Source: Desulfobacterales bacterium (GTDB lineage Bacteria; Desulfobacterota; Desulfobacteria; Desulfobacterales; BuS5). From it: a stretch of 9,239 nucleotides of DNA. A program made the translations under genes and the position numbers. Of this stretch, positions 1 to 7,548 are shown one piece after another; position 1 is the stretch's first letter, and each line of letters opens with the position of its first letter. The stretch is from positions 1 through 9,239 of the forward strand of contig JAGVGX010000286.1 of assembly GCA_020056865.1 (NCBI GenBank). The letters run 5' to 3'. The notes under the pieces were generated by a model. It worked only from the letters and a program-made list of their open reading frames with translations, searched no databases and was not told the DNA's origin.

Positions 1-1067
1 ATGTTAAACGCATCACAAAACCGTATAAACCTGGTGGCTTTGTCTGAAGCATCCACATCAAGACATCCTGCAAGAAACTTAGGCTGATTAGCGATAATCC
101 CTATGCTCCTTCCATTAAGCCGCGCAAAGCAGGTAACGATATTTTTTGCATAATATTTATGAGATTCAAAAAAAACCCCGTTGTCAACTATTGAACCTAT
201 GACTTTTGTTATGTCATATGCCCTGTTGGGGCTGTCGGGAATAATACTGTCAAGTTTAGGGTCAACTCGTTTAGGGTCATCTCCTGTTTCAACAAGAGGA
301 GGATCTTCCATGTTGTTTGACGGAATATATGAAAGCAGCGTTTTAATCTGATCTAAAGTATCTTTATCGTCTTCACAGGCAAAATGGGATACGCCGCTTT
401 TTTCACTGTGCGCCATGGCACCACCAAGATCCTCAAAGCTAATATCTTCACCGGTTACAGACTTGATAACTGCCGGGCCCGTAATAAACATATAGCTTGT
501 GTTTTTTACCATAAACACAAAATCGGTCATTGCAGGAGAATAGACCGCACCGCCCGCTGTCGGCCCCATGATGGCGGAAATCTGCGGAATTGTTCCTGAA
601 GCTGCTGAGTTTCTGAAAAAAATCTCCCCATATCCTGAAAGAGAATCAACACCTTCTTGTATTCTTGCACCTCCTGAGTCATTAAGCCCAACACAGGGCG
701 ATCCTGACTTAAGCGCAAGATCCATAACCTTGCATATCTTTTTTGCATGCATTTCTCCAAGGCTTCCTGCTCTGGAAGTAAAATCCTGGGAGTATGCAAA
801 CACATGCCTGCCATCGATCAGACCATGGCCTGTAACCACACCGTCAGCCGGAACTTCAACGTTTTCCATGCTAAAATTAGAACAGCGATGTGTAACAAAC
901 ATATCTAATTCACGAAATGTGCCCTTATCAAAAAGATAATCAAGCCTTTCTCTTGCCGTAAGCTTGCCATTTTGCTTATGCTTGGCAACGGCTTTTTCTC
1001 CGCCCATCTGTAAAATTTTACTTTCTTTTTCCTTTAATTCATTAATCTTGTCTTGTGTAACGCCCAT
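1..1067 (-). CDS. Acyl-CoA carboxyltransferase (propionyl-CoA carboxylase beta / methylmalonyl-CoA decarboxylase alpha type), 3' end missing
   Basis: Carboxyltransferase component of a biotin-dependent enzyme. It moves CO2 between carboxybiotin and an acyl-CoA, here most likely interconverting propionyl-CoA and methylmalonyl-CoA. The first 355 codons are visible without interruption. The family is usually about 510-520 residues, so roughly 70% is present and the C-terminus lies beyond the left edge. Visible family motifs are GKLTARERLDYL (35-46), DFTSRAGSLGEMHAKK (95-110), the acyl-CoA/oxyanion segment LNDSGGARIQEGVDSLSGYG (128-147), GPTAGGAVYSPAMTDF (168-183), and LDVDASDKATRFIRFCDAFN (336-355) at the edge. 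The ATG is supported by AAAGGAA nine bases upstream (complement 1077-1083). It follows meaB by 51 bp and is probably co-transcribed with mutase and meaB. Family membership is clear. Whether it works as a cytosolic carboxylase, a transcarboxylase or a sodium-pumping decarboxylase depends on partner subunits outside the window, so no symbol is given. Confidence 0.93.
   Translation of the reverse strand, partial: MGVTQDKINELKEKESKILQMGGEKAVAKHKQNGKLTARERLDYLFDKGTFRELDMFVTHRCSNFSMENVEVPADGVVTGHGLIDGRHVFAYSQDFTSRAGSLGEMHAKKICKVMDLALKSGSPCVGLNDSGGARIQEGVDSLSGYGEIFFRNSAASGTIPQISAIMGPTAGGAVYSPAMTDFVFMVKNTSYMFITGPAVIKSVTGEDISFEDLGGAMAHSEKSGVSHFACEDDKDTLDQIKTLLSYIPSNNMEDPPLVETGDDPKRVDPKLDSIIPDSPNRAYDITKVIGSIVDNGVFFESHKYYAKNIVTCFARLNGRSIGIIANQPKFLAGCLDVDASDKATRFIRFCDAFN
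254..283. repeat. 15-bp tandem duplication inside the carboxyltransferase gene
   Basis: Two adjacent 15-bp units (254-268 and 269-283) are identical at 14 of 15 positions. The unit is a multiple of three, so it duplicates residues in frame (DPKRV then DPKLD, about residues 264-273). It lies in the linker between the N-terminal and C-terminal crotonase-like halves, where the family tolerates length variation. It looks like a replication-slippage duplication with no obvious effect on function. Confidence 0.6.
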
Positions 1068-1118
1068 GCTATCATATTCCTTTCATTTGCAATGATATGA
1101 TTCAAAAAAACTTCCTAA

Positions 1119-2099
1119 TCACGTCTTATCATATAAAAGCAGTTCATCTGCCGCTCTGGTTGGGGATAACATACCTTTTTCAACTTTTCTTATCATCTGC
1201 GGCAGCATCTGTTTTACTTTAATATTGTTATAAAACCTGTCTTTAAGTCCTTCTTCCAGCAATGACCACATCCACGAAACAGCCTGTTCCGACCGTTTCA
1301 GTTTTAATTCGCCTGTTTTAATAAACGTTTCTCTGTGTTTTAAAACACAATGCCATACCTTTTCAATTCCAGCCTTCTCGAAAGCACTGCATGTTAACAC
1401 AGGTGGAGACCAGATCGGAAAGACAGGTCTTAAAAGATGTAACGCATTTTCATATTCTTTTTTTGCCATTTTCGCCTTGTTTATATTATCACCATCCGCC
1501 TTGTTTATGACAATGGCATCAGCTATCTCAATGACCCCTTTTTTCATTCCCTGAAGCTGATCTCCTGCACCTGCAAGCATAAGTACAAGAAAAAAATCTA
1601 CCATGGATGCAACTGTTGTTTCAGACTGGCCGACACCAACGGTTTCAACGATAACAACGTCAAAACCGGCAGCCTCACACACAATCATTGCTTCCCTGGT
1701 TTTTTTTGCAACTCCTCCCAGTGTTCCACCTGAAGGAGATGGTCTTATAAATGCATTTTTTTCGATAGAAAGTTTTTCCATACGTGTTTTATCCGCAAGT
1801 ATGCTTCCACCCGTCCTTGTGCTTGAAGGATCAACAGCGAGAACAGCTACACGCTTGCCTTCCGCAAGAAGATGCATGCCCAGGCTTTCAATAAACGTGC
1901 TTTTCCCAACACCAGGGACTCCGGTTATTCCAAGACGCACCGAATTGCCCGACAAAGAGATTAAGCGATTAATTATGGTATGCGCAAGTTCCTGGTGAGA
2001 AGGCAGCGAACTTTCAATCAGCGTAATGGTTCTGGCAATAATACGTCGGTCTTTATTGCGCACACCATCCAAATAATAATCAACATTATCTTCTACCAT
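1119..2099 (-). CDS. meaB: Methylmalonyl-CoA mutase-associated GTPase MeaB (ArgK family)
   Basis: G3E-family P-loop GTPase that acts as a chaperone of adenosylcobalamin-dependent methylmalonyl-CoA mutase. In this family it gates cofactor loading and protects or helps replace damaged cofactor. At 326 residues it is the usual length. Visible elements are the Walker A loop GVPGVGKS (60-67), the MeaB-specific stretch DPSSTRTGGSILADKTRM (90-107), the G3/switch segment VETVGVGQSE (151-160) and the G4 base-recognition motif NKAD (199-202). The C-terminal helical part (about 265-326) matches the dimerisation arm of the family. Its ATG overlaps the mutase stop by one base (TGATG), so translational coupling with its client enzyme is likely. 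The name rests on both the sequence motifs and the adjacency. The older ArgK kinase label is not supported. Confidence 0.96.
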   Translation of the reverse strand: MVEDNVDYYLDGVRNKDRRIIARTITLIESSLPSHQELAHTIINRLISLSGNSVRLGITGVPGVGKSTFIESLGMHLLAEGKRVAVLAVDPSSTRTGGSILADKTRMEKLSIEKNAFIRPSPSGGTLGGVAKKTREAMIVCEAAGFDVVIVETVGVGQSETTVASMVDFFLVLMLAGAGDQLQGMKKGVIEIADAIVINKADGDNINKAKMAKKEYENALHLLRPVFPIWSPPVLTCSAFEKAGIEKVWHCVLKHRETFIKTGELKLKRSEQAVSWMWSLLEEGLKDRFYNNIKVKQMLPQMIRKVEKGMLSPTRAADELLLYDKT

Positions 2100-4225
2100 C
2101 AGGCCTGCTCTATAGAATTAAGCACTTTGTTAGCAGCTTCGGTGACTACGGTTCCAGGGCCAAACACACCTACAGCTCCTGATTTATAAAGAAAATCGTA
2201 ATCACCAGGAGGAATAACACCTCCAACCACAACCTTGATGTTATCGGCTTTTTCTTTTTTTAATGCTTCAATAAGTTTTGGTATCAATGTTTTGTGACCT
2301 GCAGCAAGACTTGATGCGCCAACAACATGAACATCGTTTTCAACTGCCATCCTCGCAGCTTCTTCGGGCGTCTGAAACATGGGACTTATATCAACGTCAA
2401 ACCCAAAATCTGCAAAAGCGGTTGCGATGACCTTGATGCCACGGTCATGACCATCCTGTCCCATTTTAGTAACAAGGATTCTCGGTCTTCTTCCATGTGC
2501 TTCCATAAAGTCTTTTGTTCGCTTCCGAATGGAAGAGATTGTTTCATTATTTCCATATTCAGAAGAAAAAACCCCTGATATACATTGTGTTGTTGCCACA
2601 TACCTTCCAAAAACTTTTTCCATGGCGTCGGAAATTTCCCCAACTGTAGCCCTGGCCCGAACAGCAGGAATACATACTTCAAGCAAATTTCCTCCTTGTT
2701 CAGCACAATGCGTAATTGCTTCAAGGGCTTTTTTAACTTCAGCAGAATCACGTTTTGATTTTATTTCTTTCAGCATGGCAATCTGTTCGTCCCGAACACT
2801 GCTGGACACCTCAAGAACATCTATTTTATCTTCAGTTTCCAGCCTGTACTTGTTAACACCCACAATCACGTCTTTACCCATATCAATACGGGCCTGTTTT
2901 CTTGCAGCAGATTCTTCTATTCGCATCTTGGGCATACCGGAAGTAATTGCCTTTGCCATTCCTCCAAGCGATTCGATCTCATCCATAATCTTTTTTGCTT
3001 CTTTTACAATTTCATTGGTCAACGATTCAATATAATATGATCCTCCCAAAGGGTCAACCGTACGGCATACATGGGACTCTTCCTGCACTATCAGCTGGGT
3101 ATTTCTGGCAATCCTTGCGGAAAACTCCGTAGGAAGGCCTATTGCTTCGTCAAAAGAATTGGTATGAAGCGACTGCGTTCCGCCCAAAACCGCTGAAAGA
3201 CACTCAAGTGTTGTCCGGATAACATTGTTATACGGGTCTTGTTCGGTAAGGCTCCAGCCGGAGGTCTGACAATGTGTTCTTAATTTCAATGAATCAACCT
3301 TTTTTGGATTAAACCTGGATATGATTTCATGCCACAGAAAACGTGCGGCCCTTAACATGGCAATATCCATAAAAAAATTCATTCCGATACCAAAGAAAAA
3401 CGACAGGCGAGGTGCAAACGCATCGATGTCCAGACCGTTAGCAAGCGCCGCCTTCACATATTCAAGACCGTCTGCAAGTGTAAACGCCGTTTGAAGTACG
3501 GAATCGGCACCTGCCTCCATGATATGATAACCGCTGATGCTTACGGTATTGAATTTCGGCATGTTTTTCGAGCAGTATCCGATAATATCTGAAACAATCC
3601 TCATGGAAGGTTCAGGAGGATAAATGTACGTATTTCTTGTAAGGTATTCTTTTAAAATGTCATTTTGTATGGTTCCTTCAAGTTTATCCTGTGATATACC
3701 TTGCTCTTCAGCAGCAACAATATAGCCTGCAAGCACGGGAAGCACCGCCCCATTCATTGTCATGGAAACAGACATTTTATCTAAAGGAATCTGATCAAAA
3801 AGAATTTTCATATCTTCTACAGAATCAACAGCAACACCAGCTTTGCCTATATCTCCAACTACCCTGGGATGGTCGGAGTCATACCCCCTGTGGGTAGCCA
3901 GATCAAACGCTATGGAAAGCCCTTTTTGGCCTGAAGCCAAGTTTTTTCTGTAAAAAGCATTCGACGCTTTTGCCGTTGAAAACCCCGCATATTGCCGTAT
4001 CGTCCAGGGTCTTCCCACATACATGGTCGCTTTAGGCCCTCGAACAAATGGTGCCAAACCTGGAAGAGAGTTTGAAAACTCGATTTTTTCAAGATCTTCA
4101 GCCGTATAAAGCGGCTTGACTTTTATCCCCTCAGGCGTATCCCAGTCAAGTGACTCAACGGGTTTGCCTCGTAATTCCTTTTCTGCTAGCGCTTTCCACT
4201 TATGTTTATCTGGATGTTCAGACAT
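2099..4225 (-). CDS. scpA: Methylmalonyl-CoA mutase, single-chain adenosylcobalamin enzyme
   Basis: Interconverts (R)-methylmalonyl-CoA and succinyl-CoA by a radical rearrangement using adenosylcobalamin. At 708 residues it carries both the N-terminal substrate-binding TIM barrel (about 40-570) and the C-terminal B12-binding Rossmann-like domain (about 580-705), as in the catalytic chain of known mutases. The base-off/His-on motif DGHDRG is at 591-596, with H593 the expected lower axial cobalt ligand. GVFGPGT (686-692) is also typical. Barrel residues aligning with Propionibacterium MutB Tyr89, Arg207 and His244 are Y79 (RQYAGFS), R209 (PSMRI) and H234 (SGYHIMEAG), which favours methylmalonyl-CoA over other acyl-CoA mutase substrates. 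The start is supported by AAAGGAG six bases upstream (complement 4232-4238). It heads the mutase-meaB-carboxyltransferase group and has its own candidate promoter upstream. Confidence 0.97.
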   Translation of the reverse strand: MSEHPDKHKWKALAEKELRGKPVESLDWDTPEGIKVKPLYTAEDLEKIEFSNSLPGLAPFVRGPKATMYVGRPWTIRQYAGFSTAKASNAFYRKNLASGQKGLSIAFDLATHRGYDSDHPRVVGDIGKAGVAVDSVEDMKILFDQIPLDKMSVSMTMNGAVLPVLAGYIVAAEEQGISQDKLEGTIQNDILKEYLTRNTYIYPPEPSMRIVSDIIGYCSKNMPKFNTVSISGYHIMEAGADSVLQTAFTLADGLEYVKAALANGLDIDAFAPRLSFFFGIGMNFFMDIAMLRAARFLWHEIISRFNPKKVDSLKLRTHCQTSGWSLTEQDPYNNVIRTTLECLSAVLGGTQSLHTNSFDEAIGLPTEFSARIARNTQLIVQEESHVCRTVDPLGGSYYIESLTNEIVKEAKKIMDEIESLGGMAKAITSGMPKMRIEESAARKQARIDMGKDVIVGVNKYRLETEDKIDVLEVSSSVRDEQIAMLKEIKSKRDSAEVKKALEAITHCAEQGGNLLEVCIPAVRARATVGEISDAMEKVFGRYVATTQCISGVFSSEYGNNETISSIRKRTKDFMEAHGRRPRILVTKMGQDGHDRGIKVIATAFADFGFDVDISPMFQTPEEAARMAVENDVHVVGASSLAAGHKTLIPKLIEALKKEKADNIKVVVGGVIPPGDYDFLYKSGAVGVFGPGTVVTEAANKVLNSIEQA

Positions 4226-4357
4226 GACGAGCTCCTTTAACTATTCATACGATTAGCAACTTATGGTTATAATCTTTCTTCCCTTAACTTTATTTTTATT
4301 TTAAATACAGGTTTAATGTAAAACGGAAAAATAATTGTATTATAAGTATTATACTGG

Positions 4358-4374
4358 TACATTTTAAAAATGTA
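4358..4374. promoter_or_regulatory. Perfect 17-bp palindrome, candidate operator at the mutase promoter
   Basis: TACATTTT and AAAATGTA form perfect 8-bp inverted arms around one central base. The palindrome begins three bases past the predicted -10 box and covers the expected transcription start (about -4 to +13), where a bound repressor would block initiation. Its size suits a dimeric helix-turn-helix regulator such as those controlling acyl-CoA metabolism, but no regulator gene is in the window. The AT-rich background makes chance palindromes more likely. Confidence 0.4.
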
Positions 4375-4376
4375 TT

Positions 4377-4405
4377 TTTATAAAATAATACATGCCGTTA
4401 GTCAA
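4377..4405 (-). promoter_or_regulatory. Candidate sigma70 promoter for mutase-meaB-carboxyltransferase
   Basis: On the minus strand, a -35 box TTGACT (complement 4400-4405) and a -10 box TATAAA (complement 4377-4382) are separated by exactly 17 bp. Each matches the consensus at five of six positions. The predicted start near 4370 would leave an untranslated leader of about 145 bases before the mutase ATG. The prediction is from sequence alone, in an AT-rich region where chance -10 matches are common. The good -35 and ideal spacing raise confidence. Confidence 0.55.
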
Positions 4406-4442
4406 TAAATTGTGGTATCAGACTTGACGTGGATATTCTAAA

Positions 4443-4853
4443 CTACGTTTCTTTTCTTTCACACAACTCCACCAGAACACCGTTTGTAGCTTTCGGGTGT
4501 AAAAAAGCAATCAACGCGCCACCCGCTCCTTTTCTCGGTGTTTCATCAATAAGTCTTATTCCTTTTTCTTTTAACTCTTTTAAAGCGTTTTCTATATTAT
4601 CTACTCGAAAAGCAATATGTTGCAATCCTTCCCCTTTTTTTGAAATAAACTTTGCAATAGGGCCATCCGGATCCGTGGATTCCAAAAGCTCTACCTCGCT
4701 TTCACCCACAGGAAGAAATGCTGTAGTTACTTTTTGAGCCCCAACCGTTTCAGTCCCTTCAAATTCAAGCCCCATAACCTGAGTCCAAAAAAATTTCCCT
4801 TCATCTATACTGTTAACAGCAACACCAAGATGGTCTATTTTTAAAACTTTCAT
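4443..4853 (-). CDS. mce: Methylmalonyl-CoA epimerase
   Basis: Interconverts (S)- and (R)-methylmalonyl-CoA, connecting the carboxyltransferase product to the mutase substrate. It is a small vicinal-oxygen-chelate (glyoxalase/VOC) fold protein of 136 residues, the usual family size. The N-terminus KIDHLGVAV carries metal ligand H8. LQHIAFRV carries H79, and LVELCE near the C-terminus carries E129. E55 in VELLES is the likely fourth ligand. GPIAKFISKKGEGLQHIAF (64-82) is characteristic of the epimerase. The open frame extends upstream to a GTG at 4910, but the ATG at 4853 is chosen because AAAGGAG lies six bases before it and the protein then begins at the conserved family N-terminus. It follows the aminotransferase by 57 bp and precedes the mutase by 217 bp. 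Confidence 0.95.
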   Translation of the reverse strand: MKVLKIDHLGVAVNSIDEGKFFWTQVMGLEFEGTETVGAQKVTTAFLPVGESEVELLESTDPDGPIAKFISKKGEGLQHIAFRVDNIENALKELKEKGIRLIDETPRKGAGGALIAFLHPKATNGVLVELCERKET

Positions 4854-4859
4854 ACTTAA

Positions 4860-4866
4860 CTCCTTT
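4860..4866 (-). promoter_or_regulatory. Ribosome binding site that fixes the epimerase start
   Basis: AAAGGAG lies six bases before the ATG at complement 4853, the same sequence and spacing as at the mutase start. The alternative upstream GTG (4910) directly abuts the aminotransferase stop and would add 19 lysine-rich residues not expected in the family. Confidence 0.8.
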
Positions 4867-4910
4867 CTATTCTTTATTATGATCTTCGTATTCTTTTTAC
4901 TGTCTGCCAC

Positions 4911-6121
4911 CTATATCATCGTTTGATTGCAAGCCTTTTGCATGGCATTTGCAAATCCGGAAAGAGAATTAACAATCGTATTATCTGCTACACAGAAAGC
5001 TATTCTAAAGTACCCGGGACAGCCGAAACCGCTGCCCGGAACCGTAAGAATCATTTCTTCTTTTAGCAGGTTCACAAATTTCACATCATCAGGAAACGGG
5101 GTTTTGGGAAACAAATAAAACGCTCCGGCCGGCCTGATAAATTCGTATCCACATTCTAAAAGTCCTTGACACAACAGTTCTCTTTTCCTCGCATAGGCAG
5201 ATACGTCAGCCGTTGCCCCCTCTGGATATCGGCTACAACACGCTGCATCAAGGCAGGGGCATTTACAAACCCTAAAATCCTGTTGGCAAAAGCCATTCCT
5301 GCTATCAGTTCATTTTTAAAATCAGATATAGGATGAACCGCTATAAACCCGATCCGTTCTCCTGGAATTGAGATGTCTTTGGAATACGATGTAGCAATGA
5401 TACTTTGTCTATAATATTGGAAAACACTTGGAACCTCAATGTTGTCGTATACAATCTTTCGATACGGCTCATCTGATATCAAATAGATTGTTCTGCCAAG
5501 CTTTTCCCCTGCTTTTGTTAAGGCAAGTCCAAGATCTGAAATGTTTTTTTTTAAATAAACCTGTCCTGTAGGATTGTTTGGAGAATTTATCAACACTGCT
5601 TTTGTCCGCTTGGTACATGCGTTAGCAATTGCATCGATATCTAAGGAAAAATCCTTCATCGTCTTTACAGGCTTTAATCGGCCGCCATGATTGTCAACAT
5701 AAAAACCGTACTCAACAAAATACGGAAACGGCACAATAACCTCATCACCGGGATCAAGAAGCGCTTTAAAAATAACGTTAAGAGCTCCTGCAGCACCGCA
5801 CGTCATAATAATGGCATCCTGATCAATACTGACCTCTTGTTCTGATGATAAAAACGCTGCAACAGACTTACGAACGTGAGGATACCCTGTATTGGGCATG
5901 TATACATGTTGATTGGAACCGGAATTTGTTATTGTTTTTGCAAGGGCTTTTTTAAATATTTCCGGGGGAGAAAGATTGGGATTTCCCAGGCTGAAATCAT
6001 ACACATGTTCCATACCATACTCTGATTTAAGACGCATCCCTTCTTCAAACATCTTTCTGATCCATGAAGATTCATTAAGTATCTTTCGCACTTTTTTCGA
6101 TATCGCCATAAAATATCTCAT
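4911..6121 (-). pseudogene. PLP-dependent aminotransferase (class I/II, aspartate aminotransferase-like) with a one-base frameshift
   Basis: Fold-type I aminotransferase of the COG0436 kind, expected to transfer an amino group from an amino acid to a 2-oxo acid using pyridoxal phosphate. The first frame gives about 302 good residues: YDFSLGNPN (41-49), GAAGALN (109-115), NSPNNPTG (179-186), DEPY (217-220) and the PLP lysine K248 in SYSKDISIPGERIGF. Homology then jumps frame at a run of five Gs on the coding strand (C5 at 5216-5220). It continues as TADVSAYARKRELL and on to the C-terminal substrate-arginine region FRIAFC, ending with TAG at 4911. One extra G would restore a 403-residue protein, a normal length. 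Without repair the product stops at 5156 as a 321-residue truncated protein lacking the C-terminal subdomain. The start is uncertain: ATG 6121 or ATG 6109, neither with a strong ribosome binding site. Substrate is unknown. Its position suggests amino-acid breakdown feeding the propionyl-CoA genes. Confidence 0.85.
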
Positions 6122-6208
6122 TAAAAATCATATTAATAAATTCAAATTTTATGTATCATAACATAACACAATTTAAAATGCATTGAATAAAAAACAGCGC
6201 CACAGGGC

Positions 6209-6229
6209 AATACATGCTTAAAGCGTATT
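6209..6229. promoter_or_regulatory. Imperfect palindrome, candidate operator in the divergent region
   Basis: A core of GCTT-A-AAGC (6216-6224) is flanked by AATAC on the left (6209-6213, with a two-base offset) and GTATT on the right (6225-6229). It lies upstream of the predicted rightward -35 box and could serve either direction. It is AT-rich and no matching regulator is visible, so this is only a candidate. Confidence 0.25.
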
Positions 6230-6257
6230 AAAAAAATCAAAATAATTTTTAAAATGA

Positions 6258-6286
6258 TTGCCATACGGATAACAATATGAGATACT
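6258..6286 (+). promoter_or_regulatory. Candidate sigma70 promoter for the acyl-CoA dehydrogenase / crotonase genes
   Basis: TTGCCA at 6258-6263 (five of six matches) and GATACT at 6281-6286 (four of six) are separated by 17 bp. The predicted start near 6293 leaves a leader of about 60 bases before the dehydrogenase start codon. It would serve the three plus-strand genes if they form one operon. Confidence 0.45.
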
Positions 6287-6340
6287 GTAGCCTTTTTTAA
6301 ATTTTATTTTATTCTTTAGTTTTATTAACTCATTATCCAT

Positions 6341-6344
6341 GGAG
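6341..6344 (+). promoter_or_regulatory. GGAG ribosome binding site defining a TTG start
   Basis: GGAG lies eight bases before TTG at 6353. No ATG or GTG is available in this frame between the upstream stop (6326) and the conserved N-terminal region, so TTG is the supported initiation codon. An out-of-frame ATG at 6339 overlaps this site and reaches a stop after eight codons. Confidence 0.6.
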
Positions 6345-6352
6345 ACGCCATC

Positions 6353-7495
6353 TTGGACATCTTGAATTATACTGAAAATCATAAAAATTTCAAACAACAC
6401 GTTCGTTCTTTTGCAGAAAAAGAGATCGTTCCTTACGTTGATCAGTGGGAAAAAGACAGACTTATCCCCAGAAAGATATGGAAACGGATGGGAGAAGAAG
6501 GTCTTTTGTGTACGACAGTTGAATCCAAATACGGAGGTCCTGGGCATGATTTTATACACGCATATATTGTGGCCGATGAGTTAGTTAAAACCAATCACTT
6601 CGGTATGGGCCCTTCAACTCACAGCGATATCGTCGTTCCTTACATACATGCTTTTGCACCCGAAGAGCTGAAAAAAAAATATCTTCCAGGTTGTGCTTCT
6701 GGAGACATTATCACAGCAATCGTTATTTCCGAACCCGGCGCTGGAAGTGATCTGACCAGTATTGAAGCAACCGCTGAAGAAGACGGGAATGAATTCATTT
6801 TAAACGGCTCAAAAACGTTTATTACAAATGGTATCCATTGCGATTTAGCCGTTGCTGTCTTCAGAGATCCTTTAGTAGAAAATCCCTATGAAGCCATGTC
6901 TATTTATTTAATTGAAGACGGAACACCCGGTTTTGAAAAAGGCAATAAACTCAACAAATTGGGAATGTACAGCCAGGACACCTCGGAACTTTTTTTTACA
7001 AATTGCCGTATTCCCAAAATCAACCGGATCGGTGAAAAAGGAAAAGGCTTTTATATGCTCATGCAAAAACTCCAGCAGGAACGTTTAATAGTTACCATTT
7101 TTGCTGTTGGTGTAGCAGAATATTTGCTTAAACTCACCATGGAATATTACAAGCAAAACTCAGGCGCAAGAAAACCGGTTCCTAAGTCCCAGACCAATCA
7201 GTTTGCTCTTGTGGAGATGGCTACTGATATAAAGATAGGGAAAACATTTCTTCAAAAACTGATATCAGATCATATGGAAGGCAAATATGTGGTTGATGAA
7301 ACCTCCATGGCAAAATTCTGGACAACTGAAATGGTAAACCGGGTAGCCGACCGCTGTCTGGACATCATAGGCCAGGAAGCACAACTTGATACCAACCCGG
7401 TTGTTCGTTACTGGCGGGACATGAGGATCATGACCATATTTGCGGGAACCAATCAGATCATGAGGCAAATTGTAGCTAAAAATATGAAGCTTTAA
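6353..7495 (+). CDS. Acyl-CoA dehydrogenase, long-chain/isovaleryl-like with helix-G glutamate and altered FAD-interface motifs
   Basis: Flavoprotein of the acyl-CoA dehydrogenase superfamily, expected to introduce a 2,3-double bond into a CoA thioester and pass electrons to ETF. At 380 residues it has normal length. The central motif ISEPGAGSD (125-133) and KTFITNG (154-160) are intact. The usual C-terminal catalytic glutamate is replaced by alanine (FAGTNQIM, A364). Instead, E243 in LQQERLIV aligns with the helix-G catalytic glutamate of long-chain and isovaleryl-CoA dehydrogenases, so the protein can still be catalytic. Two motifs that normally reach into the neighbouring subunit's FAD site are changed. 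The RxxFG segment reads NSGAR (269-273), and the QxxGGxGY segment reads DIIGQEAQ (337-344). Starts at TTG (see the GGAG site). The crotonase follows after 53 bp. Family assignment is firm; the substrate is not known. Confidence 0.92.
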   Translation: MDILNYTENHKNFKQHVRSFAEKEIVPYVDQWEKDRLIPRKIWKRMGEEGLLCTTVESKYGGPGHDFIHAYIVADELVKTNHFGMGPSTHSDIVVPYIHAFAPEELKKKYLPGCASGDIITAIVISEPGAGSDLTSIEATAEEDGNEFILNGSKTFITNGIHCDLAVAVFRDPLVENPYEAMSIYLIEDGTPGFEKGNKLNKLGMYSQDTSELFFTNCRIPKINRIGEKGKGFYMLMQKLQQERLIVTIFAVGVAEYLLKLTMEYYKQNSGARKPVPKSQTNQFALVEMATDIKIGKTFLQKLISDHMEGKYVVDETSMAKFWTTEMVNRVADRCLDIIGQEAQLDTNPVVRYWRDMRIMTIFAGTNQIMRQIVAKNMKL

Positions 7496-7548
7496 CAGAA
7501 ATTTAATATATACAATTTAAAGTATAAACTAAACAAGGAGGTTCACTG

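Larger units (their letters stand above)
4226..4442. other. AT-rich intergenic control region between epimerase and mutase
   Basis: A 217-bp gap separates two genes that both read leftwards. It contains a sigma70-type promoter aimed at the mutase, a 17-bp palindrome at the predicted transcription start, and an 8-bp direct repeat (GTATTATA at 4337-4344 and 4346-4353). I see no GC-rich hairpin with a U tract after the epimerase stop, so read-through from the upstream genes is possible. No open reading frame of interest is visible here. Confidence 0.7.
6122..6352. other. Divergent AT-rich intergenic region
   Basis: This 231-bp gap lies between the leftward aminotransferase and the rightward acyl-CoA dehydrogenase, so it must hold outward promoters for both. 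The rightward promoter is reasonably clear (6258-6286). For the leftward direction only a -10-like TATGAT without a convincing -35 is seen. It also holds an imperfect palindrome and an AT-rich 12-mer shared with the mutase control region. No RNA gene or coding frame is evident. Confidence 0.65.

Noticed and set aside
2529..3035. Long plus-strand open frame (168 codons) opposite the mutase, and a similar 158-codon minus-strand frame at 8690-9166 opposite dehydrogenase 2
   Set aside because: Both lie wholly inside well-supported genes on the other strand, have low-complexity Ser/Pro/Ile-rich products without family motifs, and lack convincing ribosome binding sites.
4401..4427. GTCAA / TTGAC inverted arms after the epimerase stop as a terminator or operator
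   Set aside because: Only five base pairs across a long loop, with one arm being the -35 box itself. Probably chance.
4443..4910. Longer epimerase starting at GTG 4910
   Set aside because: The extra 19 lysine-rich residues are not part of the family, and a textbook ribosome binding site precedes ATG 4853.
4911..5174. Separate small gene of 87 codons downstream of the aminotransferase
   Set aside because: Its sequence is the C-terminal subdomain of the same aminotransferase in a shifted frame, not an independent gene.
6218..6559. Minus-strand open frame of 113 codons across the divergent region and the dehydrogenase start
   Set aside because: It is the antisense of a coding region extended by AT-rich intergenic DNA, with no recognisable domain.
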